64,000 bases of DNA from Chondrus crispus (taxonomy: Eukaryota > Rhodophyta > Florideophyceae > Gigartinales > Gigartinaceae), in NCBI RefSeq assembly GCF_000350225.1, contig NW_005178601.1, forward strand, positions 26,816 to 90,815. Reading direction: 5' to 3'. The position numbers and the translations under genes are program-made. Below, one piece after another: positions 28,197 through 39,436 of this stretch (its first letter is position 1; each line of letters starts with the position of its first letter). The notes beneath the pieces were generated by a model. That model was not told where the DNA came from and searched no databases. It was given only the letters and a program-made list of their open reading frames with translations.

Positions 28197-28800
28197 TTAA
28201 TTGCGCAAAGCGTCCGGCGAAACGGGTTCCGAATGCCCCACTCCTCTTCGCTTCCGCGCTTCCAATTCTTTCTTACATGGCTTCCTCCGAGAGGCTGCGT
28301 GAGCCCTCCTCTCTGCCTCTTTCGTAGCTCCACACTTCCCCTTCATCATGCTGCGAAGAGCATGATCCACCTCCTTCGCACGTTCCCCTTCTATGTCCCT
28401 AACGCGCAACTCTGTGACATTGTCGATGGTAATGTCGAGCTCTGCACTCAGCAGCGCCAACCTTCATTCATCCGGGGGGCACACTGTTGGGCAACTGTCA
28501 TTGCAAGGTACTCGTTGTGTGCCGAATGTACCACAGCGGTGGGCGTCTCAACACGATCTGCAATGCTTCGAGACTCGTGTTCACTGCAGCCTTCACAGCG
28601 AGCCCGCACTCTCCCGCGTACTTGCGGAACGTCTCTGCGCGAGTCCCCTCCGATGAGTTCCGCCGCCCCTCTGACAGGATAAACGAACCTACTCTCTTTC
28701 CTTTTGACGTCAATCCTTCCTTCCTTATCCGTTCCCCAGGGGACCTGGAGTTGTTCGCTTGATACCCATACCGACGAACGGGGACGTCGGCGTATCGCAC
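28197..28800 (-). pseudogene. Gag-like region of a decayed gypsy element (left copy)
   Basis: Two minus-strand frames: 28498-28800 contains NSSEGTRAETFRKYAGE, and 28197-28460 is a charged helical segment (LSAELDITIDNVTELRVRD). The first is similar to the segment at 31570-31851 (NSSDAHAWETFRKHARG), so both derive from one ancestral gag-like gene. No zinc knuckle is visible. From 28801 to 29309 there is only low-quality, basic or Pro-rich frame, probably more of the same element. Confidence 0.35.
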
Positions 28801-29309
28801 GATTTATGTCCTAACTGCCGGCGGATCCTTGTGTCGATGCGTCCTCGATCATTGGCGGTCCATCGCGACTTCTGCCATACGTGATAGCGTCGGGTTCGTG
28901 CAGCCAGTAGGCCGGGTAAGGCTGTCTACTGTAGCTGGTCCCTCGGCGGCTTCCTGGAGGACGCCAGAGCGGGCGGAAATCGTTGCCGTCGTCGTCTATG
29001 GCGGGGGAGGGGCGTAGCGCCGGTCTTGACCGCACGGAGCGGGCGCGAGGCGTACGGGCACGCACGCGCGCTACTGTTCAGCGCTGCGCGTGAGCGAAAA
29101 CCCCTTGTCATTAGGTATGCGGATCAGTTGCGGCTTGCGTCGGAGGTAATGGAAAAAATCCGGAGGATCAGGTATTTTCTCATTTTACTAAATCACTTCG
29201 GCAAACCCCACCCAACCCGGCAATTACACAATACGTGCTCAGATTGCAGCTCTACCTTAACAAGTACCATATTTTCGCAGATGAACCTAAACTCTCTCTG
29301 CATTTTTAC

Positions 29310-30607
29310 TCACACAGAAACGCTCTCCTCCTCCTCCTCGTCTTCGAACAGAACCGCTCCTTCAGCTTCCTGCTCACCACGACCACTGCGCTGCATCATT
29401 CTCTGACGTCGCTGACGATAAGACGCTTGACCGCGCTTTCGCTTCTTGACGGCAGTGTCTGCAATGTCGAACAATCGCTTCAAGTACCGCTCATAAGTAC
29501 GACCATCGGCATCTCGTAGCGGATGCCCCTTGATGTGTAGGTTGGTAGAAGCTATTGTGAGACGGAAAATGCTGTCGTAGCTGTCCTCCTTCCAACAAAA
29601 CTTATTCGAAACAGCTGTCCATAGTCCTCCCTGACGCCCAAAAATAATCTCGACTACCACCCTGTCCGACGCTTTTTTTCGTTCTCGGATCCAGTATTCT
29701 TAAAACTCCGCCGCGAGGTTTCTTCTTTGGTATTATAGCCCTCACATCAGCCTCCATTCCCGTTTACACTTTATCAAGAAGGACGCCCAGCTATTTGGAA
29801 ACCTGTCGGAAAATGGGCCGATATCTGTGATCGCCTTTTCGCTTTCTGTCTTCCCTAAGGCATCGTCGTGAAACGCCATCATGTCTCTCATGATTTGAAT
29901 ATCGGCGATAGAGCCAGGGCGATGTAAACTTGCGCATATTGCCAGTCCTTTTGGGAGAACGGAGACTTCTACCTTAAAACCGTATAGCTTATGTTTTCCA
30001 GAGGAATATTTCTTGACCTCTTGTAGCGTACCCCCAGGGCGAAAGCTCTGCTGAAACGCCATGTCGGTGGCGTATCTGCACAGCTTGTAATGTTTAAAAC
30101 TGTTTTGTCGGCAATAATGCGGTCCATCGTATATCGATCCGCATAATTTGTGACGAAGCGATTGAACGAGAAGTTCGAAATTGTTTTTATCATATCAGAA
30201 ACCCTCTTCTCGAATGTCACCGGTTTGATGCCAAACAAATACGCCATTAGATCCCACTTGGTCCCGTGTTTCAACACTGCCATGGTCATGAACGAAAGAT
30301 CCTTGGGCTTGATAGGGGATTGGGAACCTCTTACCGTGTTGTAGCGCTGGGAGATGTGAGACCTCAATTGGTTCCAAATCCCGTTGAACTCGACGAGACT
30401 GAAATTTGTCATTTGGTGAATGGCTTCCTTTCCGTCTTCTTCGAAAAAGCGGTCAATTTGAGGGCATTCGCTTCCGAGATCCTCGTCACTGTCGCAAAGG
30501 TCGGGAGCCTCGTCATACTGATTGAAGGCTTCGTGTCGTGCAGCGGTATGCTCTTCGAGCAGTTCGAGAGCGGCTTCGGTGGTTGGTAGATTGATACGAG
30601 GAGGCAT
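29310..30607 (-). pseudogene. HARBI/DDE_Tnp_4-type transposase, frameshifted
   Basis: From ATG 30607 (MPPRINLP) the N-terminal domain has an acidic stretch and a helix-turn-helix-like region (LSFMTMAVLKHGTKWDLMAY, then FEKRVSDMI). After a frame change near 30085 the DDE core reads YATDMAFQQSFRPGG (first Asp), SSGKHKLYGFKVEVSV, RPGSIADIQI and ITDIGPFSD (second Asp). A second change leads to EADVRAIIPKKKPRGG, and a third to SDRVVVEIIFGRQGGLW (Glu), PLRDADG and an acidic tail ending at 29310. The order D...YxxKxxVxV...GS..D...D...VE..FG is that of PIF/Harbinger-like DDE transposases. About three frameshifts inactivate it. Terminal inverted repeats were not found. Confidence 0.8.
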
Positions 30608-31569
30608 ATTGGTGATTGAGAAATGTGAAAGGGGTTGGTCGTGGCGATGAGTTAGTAGACAATGTAATAAGGTATCGGTTGGTGTTGGTTCAGAGTGATG
30701 TTGAATGCGAAAGGCCGCAAAAGGGCGGGCAAATTGATGGATATTGTGAGAATCGTTTCTGTTTGCGAAGACATGGCGCGCAATTCGGGGAGAGTTGATC
30801 TTTTACGTAGATTACAGTGAACAGTGAATTTGCACAGTTGCCCCTGTGCACGACAATAGTGGCCATAAATCGTGATGAGTAAATGAAATATTACAATATT
30901 TTTAGGGTCTTGTATAACGTGGCAGCAGCTGTGCAACAGCTGCAGAAGGGGTATGTTTCCACGCAGAGAATAGGTGTATTCGAGGGATGCCGCAAGCTGC
31001 TCCCTCCGCCTATTAGTCAAATTGCCAAAAAATCGTGCAAAATAATTTTCCCGCGAAAATGTTTTTGCCAAAAAAATTAACAGCAATGCTCATGATGGGA
31101 GTGCGGTCGGTCATGCGCCAGCCAAAATCCTTTTCGCGTGGGCTGCGCGTTCGTGGAATTTCCCCCAGCTCATCAGCTTCGGCCTTTCTGCCGCACTACG
31201 CACGGCATTCCTCTCTCCCCATCGGGTGAGGGTACCGCTCCTTGCGGCTCGTCGGAGCTGGGCGCGGGTCTGTTGTCGGTACCCCCTCCCTCTGCGGTCG
31301 TCGTAGTTCTACACCGCCACTGCCCATCGCGAACATCAGCCGCGATGCTCACTCTCACACGTCGCATTTAGCTTTGGCAGAAGGGCCACTGGGTCGTGCG
31401 GCGGAGAGGTCGGCGTATTCGAGGTGTGTTGGGCGTAGGGGCGTCTGGTGTCAGCGTATTCCCCTACTGTATCTTCCCCAGCTAACGGTCGAGTGGCACG
31501 GTCGTCGTTAGCGTCCGATCCCCGACTTCACCTCAGCAAACCCTCTCCCTTTCTCATCAATACGGGTGT
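30608..31569. other. Flank of the transposase and decayed gypsy sequence
   Basis: 30608-31080 is AT-richer and is probably the 5' untranslated end of the DNA transposon. From about 31100 base composition turns GC-rich again, like the gypsy sequence left of 29110. No gene is supported. GCGAAAA at about 29095 and TTTTCGC at about 31130 are inverted but too short to call terminal repeats. Confidence 0.35.
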
Positions 31570-31970
31570 CTAGGGGTCGATTACTGACGCCACATGGTAC
31601 TCATCGCACGCCGTCCGTACCGCAGCAGCGGCAAGTCTCGATACCGTCCGTAATTCTTCGTGTCCCTTTTTCACTGCTCCATTCACTACGAGTTCGCGCC
31701 CTCGCGCGTGCTTGCGAAACGTTTCCCATGCATGCGCATCGGATGAGTTTCGAACTCGCCCGTCGTAGATGGAGCAGTGTTGAGGTGAGTATGCTTTACT
31801 GCCTTTTCGATCTTGTGAAGCTGGGAAGCCTGGCTTTTTTCTGGCGCACACTTTCTAATCGGGAAGGATTCGCGCCCGCATTCCGGCAGTAGGCGACGGT
31901 GTTCCCTTTCGCACGTAGTCGGCCTAGTAGGAAACACGACTTCGGCTCTCGTTCTTTCTCGCCGCGCCAA
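31570..31970 (-). pseudogene. Gag-like region of a decayed gypsy element (right copy)
   Basis: A minus-strand frame with RNSSDAHAWETFRKHARG, homologous to the left copy at 28498-28800. An overlapping frame extends to 31970. It is broken, without a recognisable zinc knuckle. Confidence 0.35.
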
Positions 31971-32135
31971 GTGCCGACGGTTTCCCGCCTATGAGAAGTT
32001 TCCATCGCAACCCCGCTGCACGAGGCAACGGGGTGCTCAGAACGGCACAGGACAGTACGACCGAACGAGGGATGACGGGACGCTCGTATAGTGACGTCAT
32101 CCTCATTCACGACGCAGGGAGTTAACCTACCGTCG

Positions 32136-32687
32136 TCAGGCGATTCGTGTAGACACCCCTTGCGAAGTCACCCTCAAAGAGGCGAGGGTGCGGCATGTAC
32201 GGCACGAGCGGCAGGTTGTCGGCATGGCTGGAGGGGTCGTCGTCTGGACGCGCGGGTCTGCAGGGTCCTTGCGTTCGCTAGCAAATACGGGGGGTGCTGG
32301 AGGTCGTGACGTGATCGTAGTTCGTCGCGTCTGACCTCCACCTTCCGATGGGAGAGCGATGTCCATCGCACCCGCATCGCACTGATTCACGCGGTTGCCC
32401 TTATATTGCCAATTCTCGTCGACCGCAGGCCTGCCTTCCCCCACATTTCGCCGGGTCTGACTTGGGCGGCGCTCCCGAGAGGGAGGAGAGGTGGTGGAAC
32501 TGCCATGGTTTAGCATGCGGGTCGTCGGGGGCAAGGGTAAAGCTCGAGGAGAGTTTGACGAGCTCCCATTGGGTGAATCGTTATTAGCACCCTTAGAGAG
32601 CTCACACCGACAATTTCCGAGGTGCTTTTTTTCACGTGCTCTCATTGGCCGCTTCCGGGGACTGTCGATTGCTTGTGGCGCGCGCAT
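32136..32687 (-). pseudogene. Low-complexity frame, possibly N-terminal gag of a gypsy element
   Basis: A 183-codon minus-strand frame rich in Pro, Arg, Thr and Ser (SSPRALPLPP, TSRPPAPPVF). It has the look of a disordered Gag N terminus and lies on the 5' side of the gag-like segment at 31570 in the same orientation. No motif is visible. From 32688 to 33492 I see only GC-rich sequence with short frames; it probably includes an LTR, since it borders the purine tract at 33493. Confidence 0.25.
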
Positions 32688-33502
32688 CTTGTACGCATAC
32701 GTAATGCACGTGCTGTCCGCCGTCCAGTGGCATTTCCAACCGTTAAATTTTCCATATTTTATGGGGACGGCGGCGGTTCTGTGCTATACCGGCCTCCGAG
32801 GCACGGGCAGAGAGCTCACTTTTGTCGTGCGCATCGGATATCGGATCCCGTTTGTACTTGTCACGGCCCATGCGCGTCCACTTAACAAGCGCATGCGGTC
32901 GTGCGCGCATGGTCCTTCTCGTCAGGGGTCGGCCCCTCCTCTCAGGCAGTACGGACTGCCCGAGACCTATTCCGGGCGCGTTCGGAAGACGTCCATCACT
33001 TCGGCTTGGTGGTCTTTCAGCGCGCTGCCATTGCTCCTGGCCTCCTCGATTACAGCCAGGGTCGTTCTCCCTCGCGCAGTACGGACTACCGGAGGCCTAT
33101 GCGTCATGCGTTCGGGAAGCGTGCATCACTTCGGCTTGATGTTCTTCCCTGTTCGCCGTCGGTGCGCTATTCTCAATTTGTACACGACGGAACTGCAACA
33201 GCGCGAGTATAGCGCACCGGCCGTAGGTCTTCGTGTTAGTTGAGAGGCAGTGTCCTCCTTTCGCTCACTCGACGTTCCCGGCCTACCGTTCATGACACAG
33301 TATGACCTGCCTCACGATCCACCTCTCGTCGGTGGTGGCGGGTCGTGTCGCGTGGACCTGCGTTGTCCACGCAGCGACTGGACGTCCCACTATTCCCCGA
33401 GGTTTTTCGGCAACCCTCCTTGTGTCCTTGCGTATACCCGGGCACCTTCGGATGACGTTGGGATATAATTTATCCGATCGACGGAGCGGTTGAGGGCCCC
33501 CC

Positions 33503-35512
33503 TTAACGGTGAACGTCCGCGTTCACGTCGGGGTTGAGGTCCCTCCGCGTGCGTCTTCGAAGACGCTGCCCATAACGAGACACCAATTCCTCGAGGATGT
33601 GGGTGCGCGCCATCCAAGGGGGTTGGTCGTAGTCCGCCCATTTGATGAGGAACTCGGTCGTTCCGTCTTCCATATCTCGGTGCTTGAGTAACTTTTCCAC
33701 GGCGTACTGTGCCCCTTCCCTGACCTTGTCGGCAAGGTCACGCGGGGTCGTCGTGCTTACCCGTGCCGCGTCCATGGGCGGGGGCGCGTACACGCAGCGG
33801 TATGCGGAGACGCGCTCGGTGATGCTATCACGGTCGTGGTAATAGTTCGACGATCGTTGGCGAGGACACGGTACGGCCCCACGGCGGGCGAGGCGAGCTT
33901 GTTCGACGTCATGCCCCCGTCTGTGGGGTTCAGGTAGATGAAGTTACCTGGCTCGAGACGTGTGTTAACCGTTCGGACGCGCTTATCGAAGTCGTGTTTG
34001 TAACGGGCTTGCGTGCGTCGCAAGCTCCCGTAGGCCTTCTGGATTGTCGCGTCCAGGGTCTTGAGGAACTCCGCACGCTGCGTTCCCCTTTTGGCAGGGG
34101 GCACGTCCCCGCAGATTCGCCGAAGAGAAAACTCTGGCGGGGACCGACTGAGCACGAGCTCAGACGGGGTCGTTCGTGTGGTTCGGTGTACGTGGGAGTT
34201 ATATGCGTACGTTAACGGTCCCACGTACACGTCCCAGTCGTCTTGATGCTCGTTCACGTAATAGCGGAGCATCGACGCAATCGTTAGGTTATAGCGTTCC
34301 ACCTGGCCGTTTGTCGGAGGGTGGTACGCCGACGTATAAAGGTTCGTAATTCCAAGTACTCGGCACGTGCTTTGGAAGAACTTTGCGTTGAACTGCAGTC
34401 CGTTATCCGACAGTAGCGAGCGAGGAACGCCCTACTTAAAGACCCACGCTTCGCAAAAGACCACTGCGACGGTGTAGGCAGTTACCGTTCGCAGTGCAAC
34501 GACCTGCGTTAACTTTGTAAAGCGGTCGGTGATTACCAGAAGGAATCGTTTCCCTGACTTGGTCTTTGGGGGCGGCCGCAGTATATCGATCGCCAGGCTC
34601 TCCAACGGCCGCGTCGCCAGAAACAACCTCAATCGGTTTAGGTGTTTCCGAAGCTTGACGCGGTTCATCGCACAGGGTGGACAACCTCGTACGGTCGACG
34701 CGACTTCCGCGGCCAAGTGTGGCCAATAGTACTCCCGGCGGAGGGCATAGTACATGCGTTTCTGCCCCGGATGCCCGGCTATGGCCGGATTATGGCAGAG
34801 CCGCAGCAACCGAGCTCGTAGAATCCGAGGGACCACCACCTGTACGATATCAGGGTCGAAGGGGTGTCTCCGTTTGAGCACCCCTTGGTGGTCCTCGAAG
34901 AACGCGGAGTCCCGGGACTCTGACTGCCGTGCCAATACCATTTGGCAGAAGTCATCCACGCGTTGTTCCTCGGCTATCTCCTCTATCGTAAGAGGGGCCT
35001 CCAGGTCTTCCTGCGGAGGGGCGACCTGGGAACCCGACGTATCGGCTTCGAAGTCTTGGGCGCGATCGAGGTCCACGGCGTCGAACTCCTCGTTCTCTGC
35101 TGAGAAGGCGTCGGGTTCTTCCAGAGCGGGGGCTTCGTCGTCGCCCCTCGGCTCGTCGCGGGCTCGGTCACGCAAATTCCTTCGGGATTTCGTTCGGTTC
35201 CTTGTCGGCACGAAGACGTGGTGGCCTCGTGGTCGCAGCTCGCGGTGCATAGGTGGTCCGCGAGCTCATCTGAGACATCACGAACGGTCGTGCCCGTGTC
35301 GTAGGTGGGGATGTCGTCGTCCACCTCGACAGCCGACCGAGGGTCGTCGGCGGCCCTCGGTAATACGAGGCGTGACAGGGCGTCGGGGACCTGATGCACG
35401 CCCCCATGGCGGTACTACATGGTGAAATCGTATTCAGCCAGACGTAGCCGCCACCGGGTGAGTCTTCCGGAGCTCTCGGTCAGGGACATGAGCCACCTCA
35501 AGGCGTCGTGAT
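33503..35512 (-). pseudogene. Ty3/gypsy pol 3' part: RNase H end, integrase, chromodomain
   Basis: Read minus from 35512: an RNase H end (DALRWLMSLTESSGRL, HQVPDALSRL), an acidic spacer, an integrase zinc domain (H in AGHPGQKR, CPPCAMN), core Asp (LAIDIL), Asp (LSDNGLQF) and Glu (GQVERYN), the GPYRVL module, and a chromodomain (YAVEKLLKHRD, TEFLIKWADYD, HILEELVSRY) ending VNADVHR at 33503. Lesions: TAG at 35417-35415 (FTM*YRH), a frame change near 35250, TAG at 34432-34430 (WVFK*GVP) and a frame change near 33835. The purine tract GGGGGGCC follows at 33493-33502. Its right end is cut by a family A LTR at 35513. Confidence 0.88.
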
Positions 35513-35843
35513 TAATGGTAGGTTCGGAGGGGCAAGGGAAAGAAGGAGGGCAGGTTGATGTGTGTGAATGAAGGAGTTGGTACTGAGGTTTACTTTGAAG
35601 CCGTTTTCCTGGGATACTTATACACTTCGAGTGCTACACTATCGCTCTACTCCGACTCCCAGTAAACCATACTCTACTATGCGCGACCAAGCGCGGTCCT
35701 CTTGTGGCCCGACCATACTGTTCGATTTCCACCTTACGAATCGATTCGTAACTATTAGCTCACAACTATTTCTACACATTCCAAATGACTGTAAACCATG
35801 GCCCTATGCATGCAACTGTTTCACACCTTACTAATCTGCATCC
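35513..35843 (-). repeat. Truncated family A LTR (last ~331 bp)
   Basis: Read plus it starts TAATGGTAGG (the LTR 3' end) and stops at CTGCATCC, where another family A LTR begins. The missing LTR part would lie beyond A4, whose far end is lost. Confidence 0.9.
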
Positions 35844-37288
35844 TAATGGTAGGTTCGGAGGGGCAAGGGAAAGAAGGAAGGCAGGTTGATGTGTGTGAGT
35901 GAAGGAGTTGGTACCGAGGTTTACTTTGAAGCCGTTTTCCTGCGATACTTATACACTTCGAGTGCTACACTATCGCTCTACTCCGACTCCCAGTAAACCA
36001 TACTCTACTATGCGCGACCAAGCGCGGTCCTCTTGTGGCCCGACCATACTGTTCGATTTCCACCTTACGAATCGATTCGTAACTATTAGCTCACAACTAT
36101 TTCTACACATTCCAAATGACTGTAAACCATGGCCCTATGCATGCAACTGTTTCACACCTTACTAATCTGCATCCAGTCATGCCAGACTTCATTGTTGTGC
36201 AACGAACAACTTGGCACTTGTCTATTTCCAACAACGCAAACGTCTTTCATATCACAATCGCCATACGTATCCTTGTTTCTCACCTTACTAATTTCGCCAA
36301 GCACTGTCAGATAATTATGGCAAGTTATAACAATGTGCATCCAGACTTTCTACACAACTCACATGAGAATACATGTAAATCACACGAGTACTGTCATGAA
36401 CTTGCATCCAACGGCGCACCATGACGAGAGCACAGTGCAACGGCGCGTGCTCACGCAAGACTCGCATACAGCGTGACGCGTACACAGAATAATCGCACAA
36501 CTGTATTCCTCTCGCGAGAAGTACTTGTTGTACTTTTGATTCACATGTACTGTACTCGGACACGCGCAGGATCGCAAACAGTCTGACACTGTAAAACTGT
36601 AAACCCTCATGTGCATACACCTGGATGCGTGTACATGTGTACGTACACGAATTCACCTGGCGACGTGTACATGTGTACACGGCATACATGTATCCCGCCC
36701 GGGGGCCCCATGCAATTACCCATTACAACCATGGCAAGCCACTTGAAACCCCCAAACAACGTAATTATGGCATATACAGGCCATTTAAAGTACATCACAA
36801 GGCCAATGACGCACACGTGGACAACGCTCGACCAATAGATTTGCAGCATTAGACCTGAGGGCCAATAGAATTGCAGTATTTCCTGTGTAGTCTATAGTGC
36901 TACGGGCCAAGGTTCCACTTGGCAAAACTATGCAAATTTGCATGACCCTCCCAGAGGCCACTTTCGTCCCGGAACCCCAAAATCTGGGATTTTACACGTG
37001 TCATGTCGTGATATGGGTAAGAGCGCCCGGACCGTGCAGTCATGTACACGTGTCACTCGATTTTGACCTTTTCAGATAACAGCATGTGGTCGCACATTTT
37101 CAATACCTCCCCTCGATCACATGCTTTGGGCAGCTTTCCACTCGGAAAGCCCAACCATGCCCACGAACTTTTCAAACAGCACGCGACCAAGTGGTTTGGT
37201 CAGCATATCGGCTGGCATTTCTGTTGTCGGACAATGGTACAATGTGACCAGTTTTCGCTGCACCGCATCTCGAACAAAATGATACGTA
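35844..37288 (-). mobile_element. Family A element A4: 3' LTR plus end of pol
   Basis: The LTR is at 35844-37105 (1262 bp), followed on the right by the polypurine tract and the last ~55 codons of gag-pol on the minus strand (start of the RNRNKH-type RNase H end to SM stop). At 37288, inside TATCATTTTGTTCG on the minus strand, it joins family B sequence abruptly, without a target duplication. Confidence 0.88.
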
Positions 37289-37373
37289 CTTGGGCGAGTT
37301 CTGTTCCAGAAGTTTGTCGAACTTCTAGGGCTTGCAGTAGCTACTTCTGGTAAAAGCATGCGATCGAATTGTT
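37289..37373 (+). pseudogene. Family B pol 3' end fragment with altered polypurine tract
   Basis: CTTGGGCGAGTTCTGTTCC onward matches the last ~25 codons of B3 gag-pol (ending GKSM-like). Then GATCGAATTGTT replaces GATCGAGGGGGAG directly before the LTR. The fragment is fused head-on to A4 and precedes the B1 5' LTR. An LTR flanked on both sides by internal sequence suggests recombination between elements. Confidence 0.8.
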
Positions 37374-38312
37374 TGTTGTAATTCTACGACCACATGCTGA
37401 TATGCATGACAAACGACGACAGGTATGACACGTGTAAAAGCAAAAACACTCTGCGTGACGAGCTGAGCAAGTTTCATTTTCAACGTGTACACGTGTGATT
37501 TCTGTACACGGTTGCACTCTACAGTACTTCAGGAGCAAGTTTGGTTTTCAACGTGTACACATGTGAAATATGTACACGGTTGCGGTGTACAGTACAATCT
37601 GAGCATGTTTCATTTTCTCCGCCCGACACGTGTATGACCTGGACACATGTTCTCATTACACTGTCGGACGCGTACAGTACGCCTGCAGTCTTACAGACAA
37701 AGTATAGAACCTTGGTGGCGGGTGCCTGGCACGTGCCAAATGTTTACAGCGTCCATGGAGTGCAGCACGGCTACAGCAGGACACAAAGATACCGTTGGGC
37801 AAGTTTTGAATTCGTAAGGCAAAATGTGCACTGTTGTAATTGACATTGGACAGGACCTCACGAGAGATTCAGATTCATAAGGCAACGTGTGCGCTGTAAA
37901 CAGTCCTTGCAGGATTGATTTGAATTCGTAAGGCAACGTGTGAGCTGTAAACGTGCCTTACGAATTTGTGCTACGCTGGATTTGGAATAGTAAGGGAATT
38001 TGTGCTTTGCTGTGCTTTGTTGTACTGCCTTATTAATTTCTCCGTCATGACAGCGCTAATTCGTAAGGCGGTTTTCTGTTCTGTTCGTTGGGCCATCGCC
38101 AGTTTGGCTGAGTAGCAAGACGGGCAGATGTGTTAGAGCCAATACATTTGTAGTATGTGTGTCGTAGTGTTTGGTAGTAGAGTTCTAGAAGATTGTAGAA
38201 GTGTATAAGTAGTGCCAGAAGTTGGCGACTCAAAGTAAATCGGCACCCAATCCTTCAACTTCACCTCATCAACCGTCCTCCGATTTCCCTTTGCCCCGCT
38301 GACCTTCCAGTA
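37374..38312 (+). repeat. 5' LTR of B1 (939 bp)
   Basis: From TGTTGTAATTC to CCTTCCAGTA; same length and end type as the solo LTR in A3. It carries repeated TTCGTAAGGC motifs and ACACGTGT palindromes. Confidence 0.92.
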
Positions 38313-39340
38313 GGTTATGGGCCCAGTTCAACGTTATTATTCCGCTGTGTGAGTGCTCGTTCTCAGTTTCTGCTGCCGTTTTCGTGTTTGTTTCTGCTGT
38401 CGTTCTCGTTTTGGTCTCCGCTGTCGTTCTCGTTTTGGTTTCTGCTGTCGTTTCCGCCGCCGTTTTCATCGCTGCCGTCGTTTGTTTTGTTCTATCGCCG
38501 TCTACTTGCTGTCGTTATCATCTTGGTCGTTCGTCTCCGTCTACCTGCTGTCGTTTCAACTTGGTGGATCTTCTTCGTGTCTGTTGCAGCTTGGTCTTGG
38601 CAATCGTTGTGTGAGCTGTGGGTGTAGTCCCTAGTCGCCAACGTACCATATCAATCCAAGAAGACTGCCCTTCGATCACGCCGGTGATCGTCGTAGCTGC
38701 CGATACCCTCGCTCTTGGTGAAAGGCTTGTGCCATTGGAAATCTGACTTGAGCGAGGGTCCGACCAAGAATCGTCGAGAGACGAAACACTGATCCTCGGG
38801 GAGGATCACAGTGTACTGGTCTAGTCGATCCGCACTCTGCCTTCGGGAGGTGCGTCGGCGGTGTGGGTAACGCTCTCGGTATTAGCCCTATAGGTACGAC
38901 TTCGGTCCCCTGGGTGAAGAGAATACGTGCCTAAACACTGAACCTCTCACTATACGTGTATAAGGTCGCGTACCTTGATTAAGTTCGCACGGAGGAGGGT
39001 GACCCTAGGCGTGATTGTGAACAAATCACACGAGTACGACGAAGGCAGTTTCATTCTTGTGTTGTGGGAAACCTCATTGGGGTAGTACCGTATCAAGTTT
39101 GGACAAGCCGATTTCGGTTGCAGGGACCGTTCGCGGTAGTGACCAAAAGTCCTGGTTCGTCTACAGGCAAAGTGTTGTGCTTACTCGTGGCACGTTTGAT
39201 TTAGTTCACAGTCGAAAGACCCGCACTGGCCGACATATAGGGGTAGCGCTCTAAGGCATTTTTAAGAAGAATACGCTTGTTCCACTCCGCCGGGAACAAG
39301 CACCAAGAACGTTTCCGAGTAATCGCTACAAACTTCTTAT
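38313..39340 (+). other. Leader of B1: primer site, TCGTT repeats, hairpin-rich segment
   Basis: The primer site GGTTATGGGCCCAGT is followed by a TCGTT/TGGTTTCTGC repeat run to about 38620. Then come hairpins, for example ACCCTCGCTC (about 38706) pairing GAGCGAGGGT (about 38751), and GATCCTC/GAGGATC near 38793-38809. 39050-39254 holds a frame-broken peptide relic resembling a gypsy integrase C terminus. This kilobase is well conserved in B3, and from the ACCCTCGCTC stem onward in B2 and B4. No intact gene is seen. Confidence 0.55.
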
Positions 39341-39436
39341 ACGGGTGGGCTTGCCATTGTGTTGACTATCGGTTAACGGCTTGGGATCCCGGAACAGAAG
39401 ACCTTGTATACTCGAATGGTACATCCATTCGGCGAA

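Noticed and set aside
29095..31136. GCGAAAA/TTTTCGC as terminal inverted repeats of the HARBI-like element
   Set aside because: Seven bases only, no matching target duplication.
31035..33493. Many short frames on both strands in the GC-rich gypsy block
   Set aside because: No domain, no consistent frame, composition-driven; described as decayed gypsy sequence instead.
39057..39254. 65-codon frame in the family B leader as a real small gene
   Set aside because: Reading frame of the middle differs between B1/B3 and B2/B4 because of indels, and it has no ATG start. Kept only as a peptide relic.
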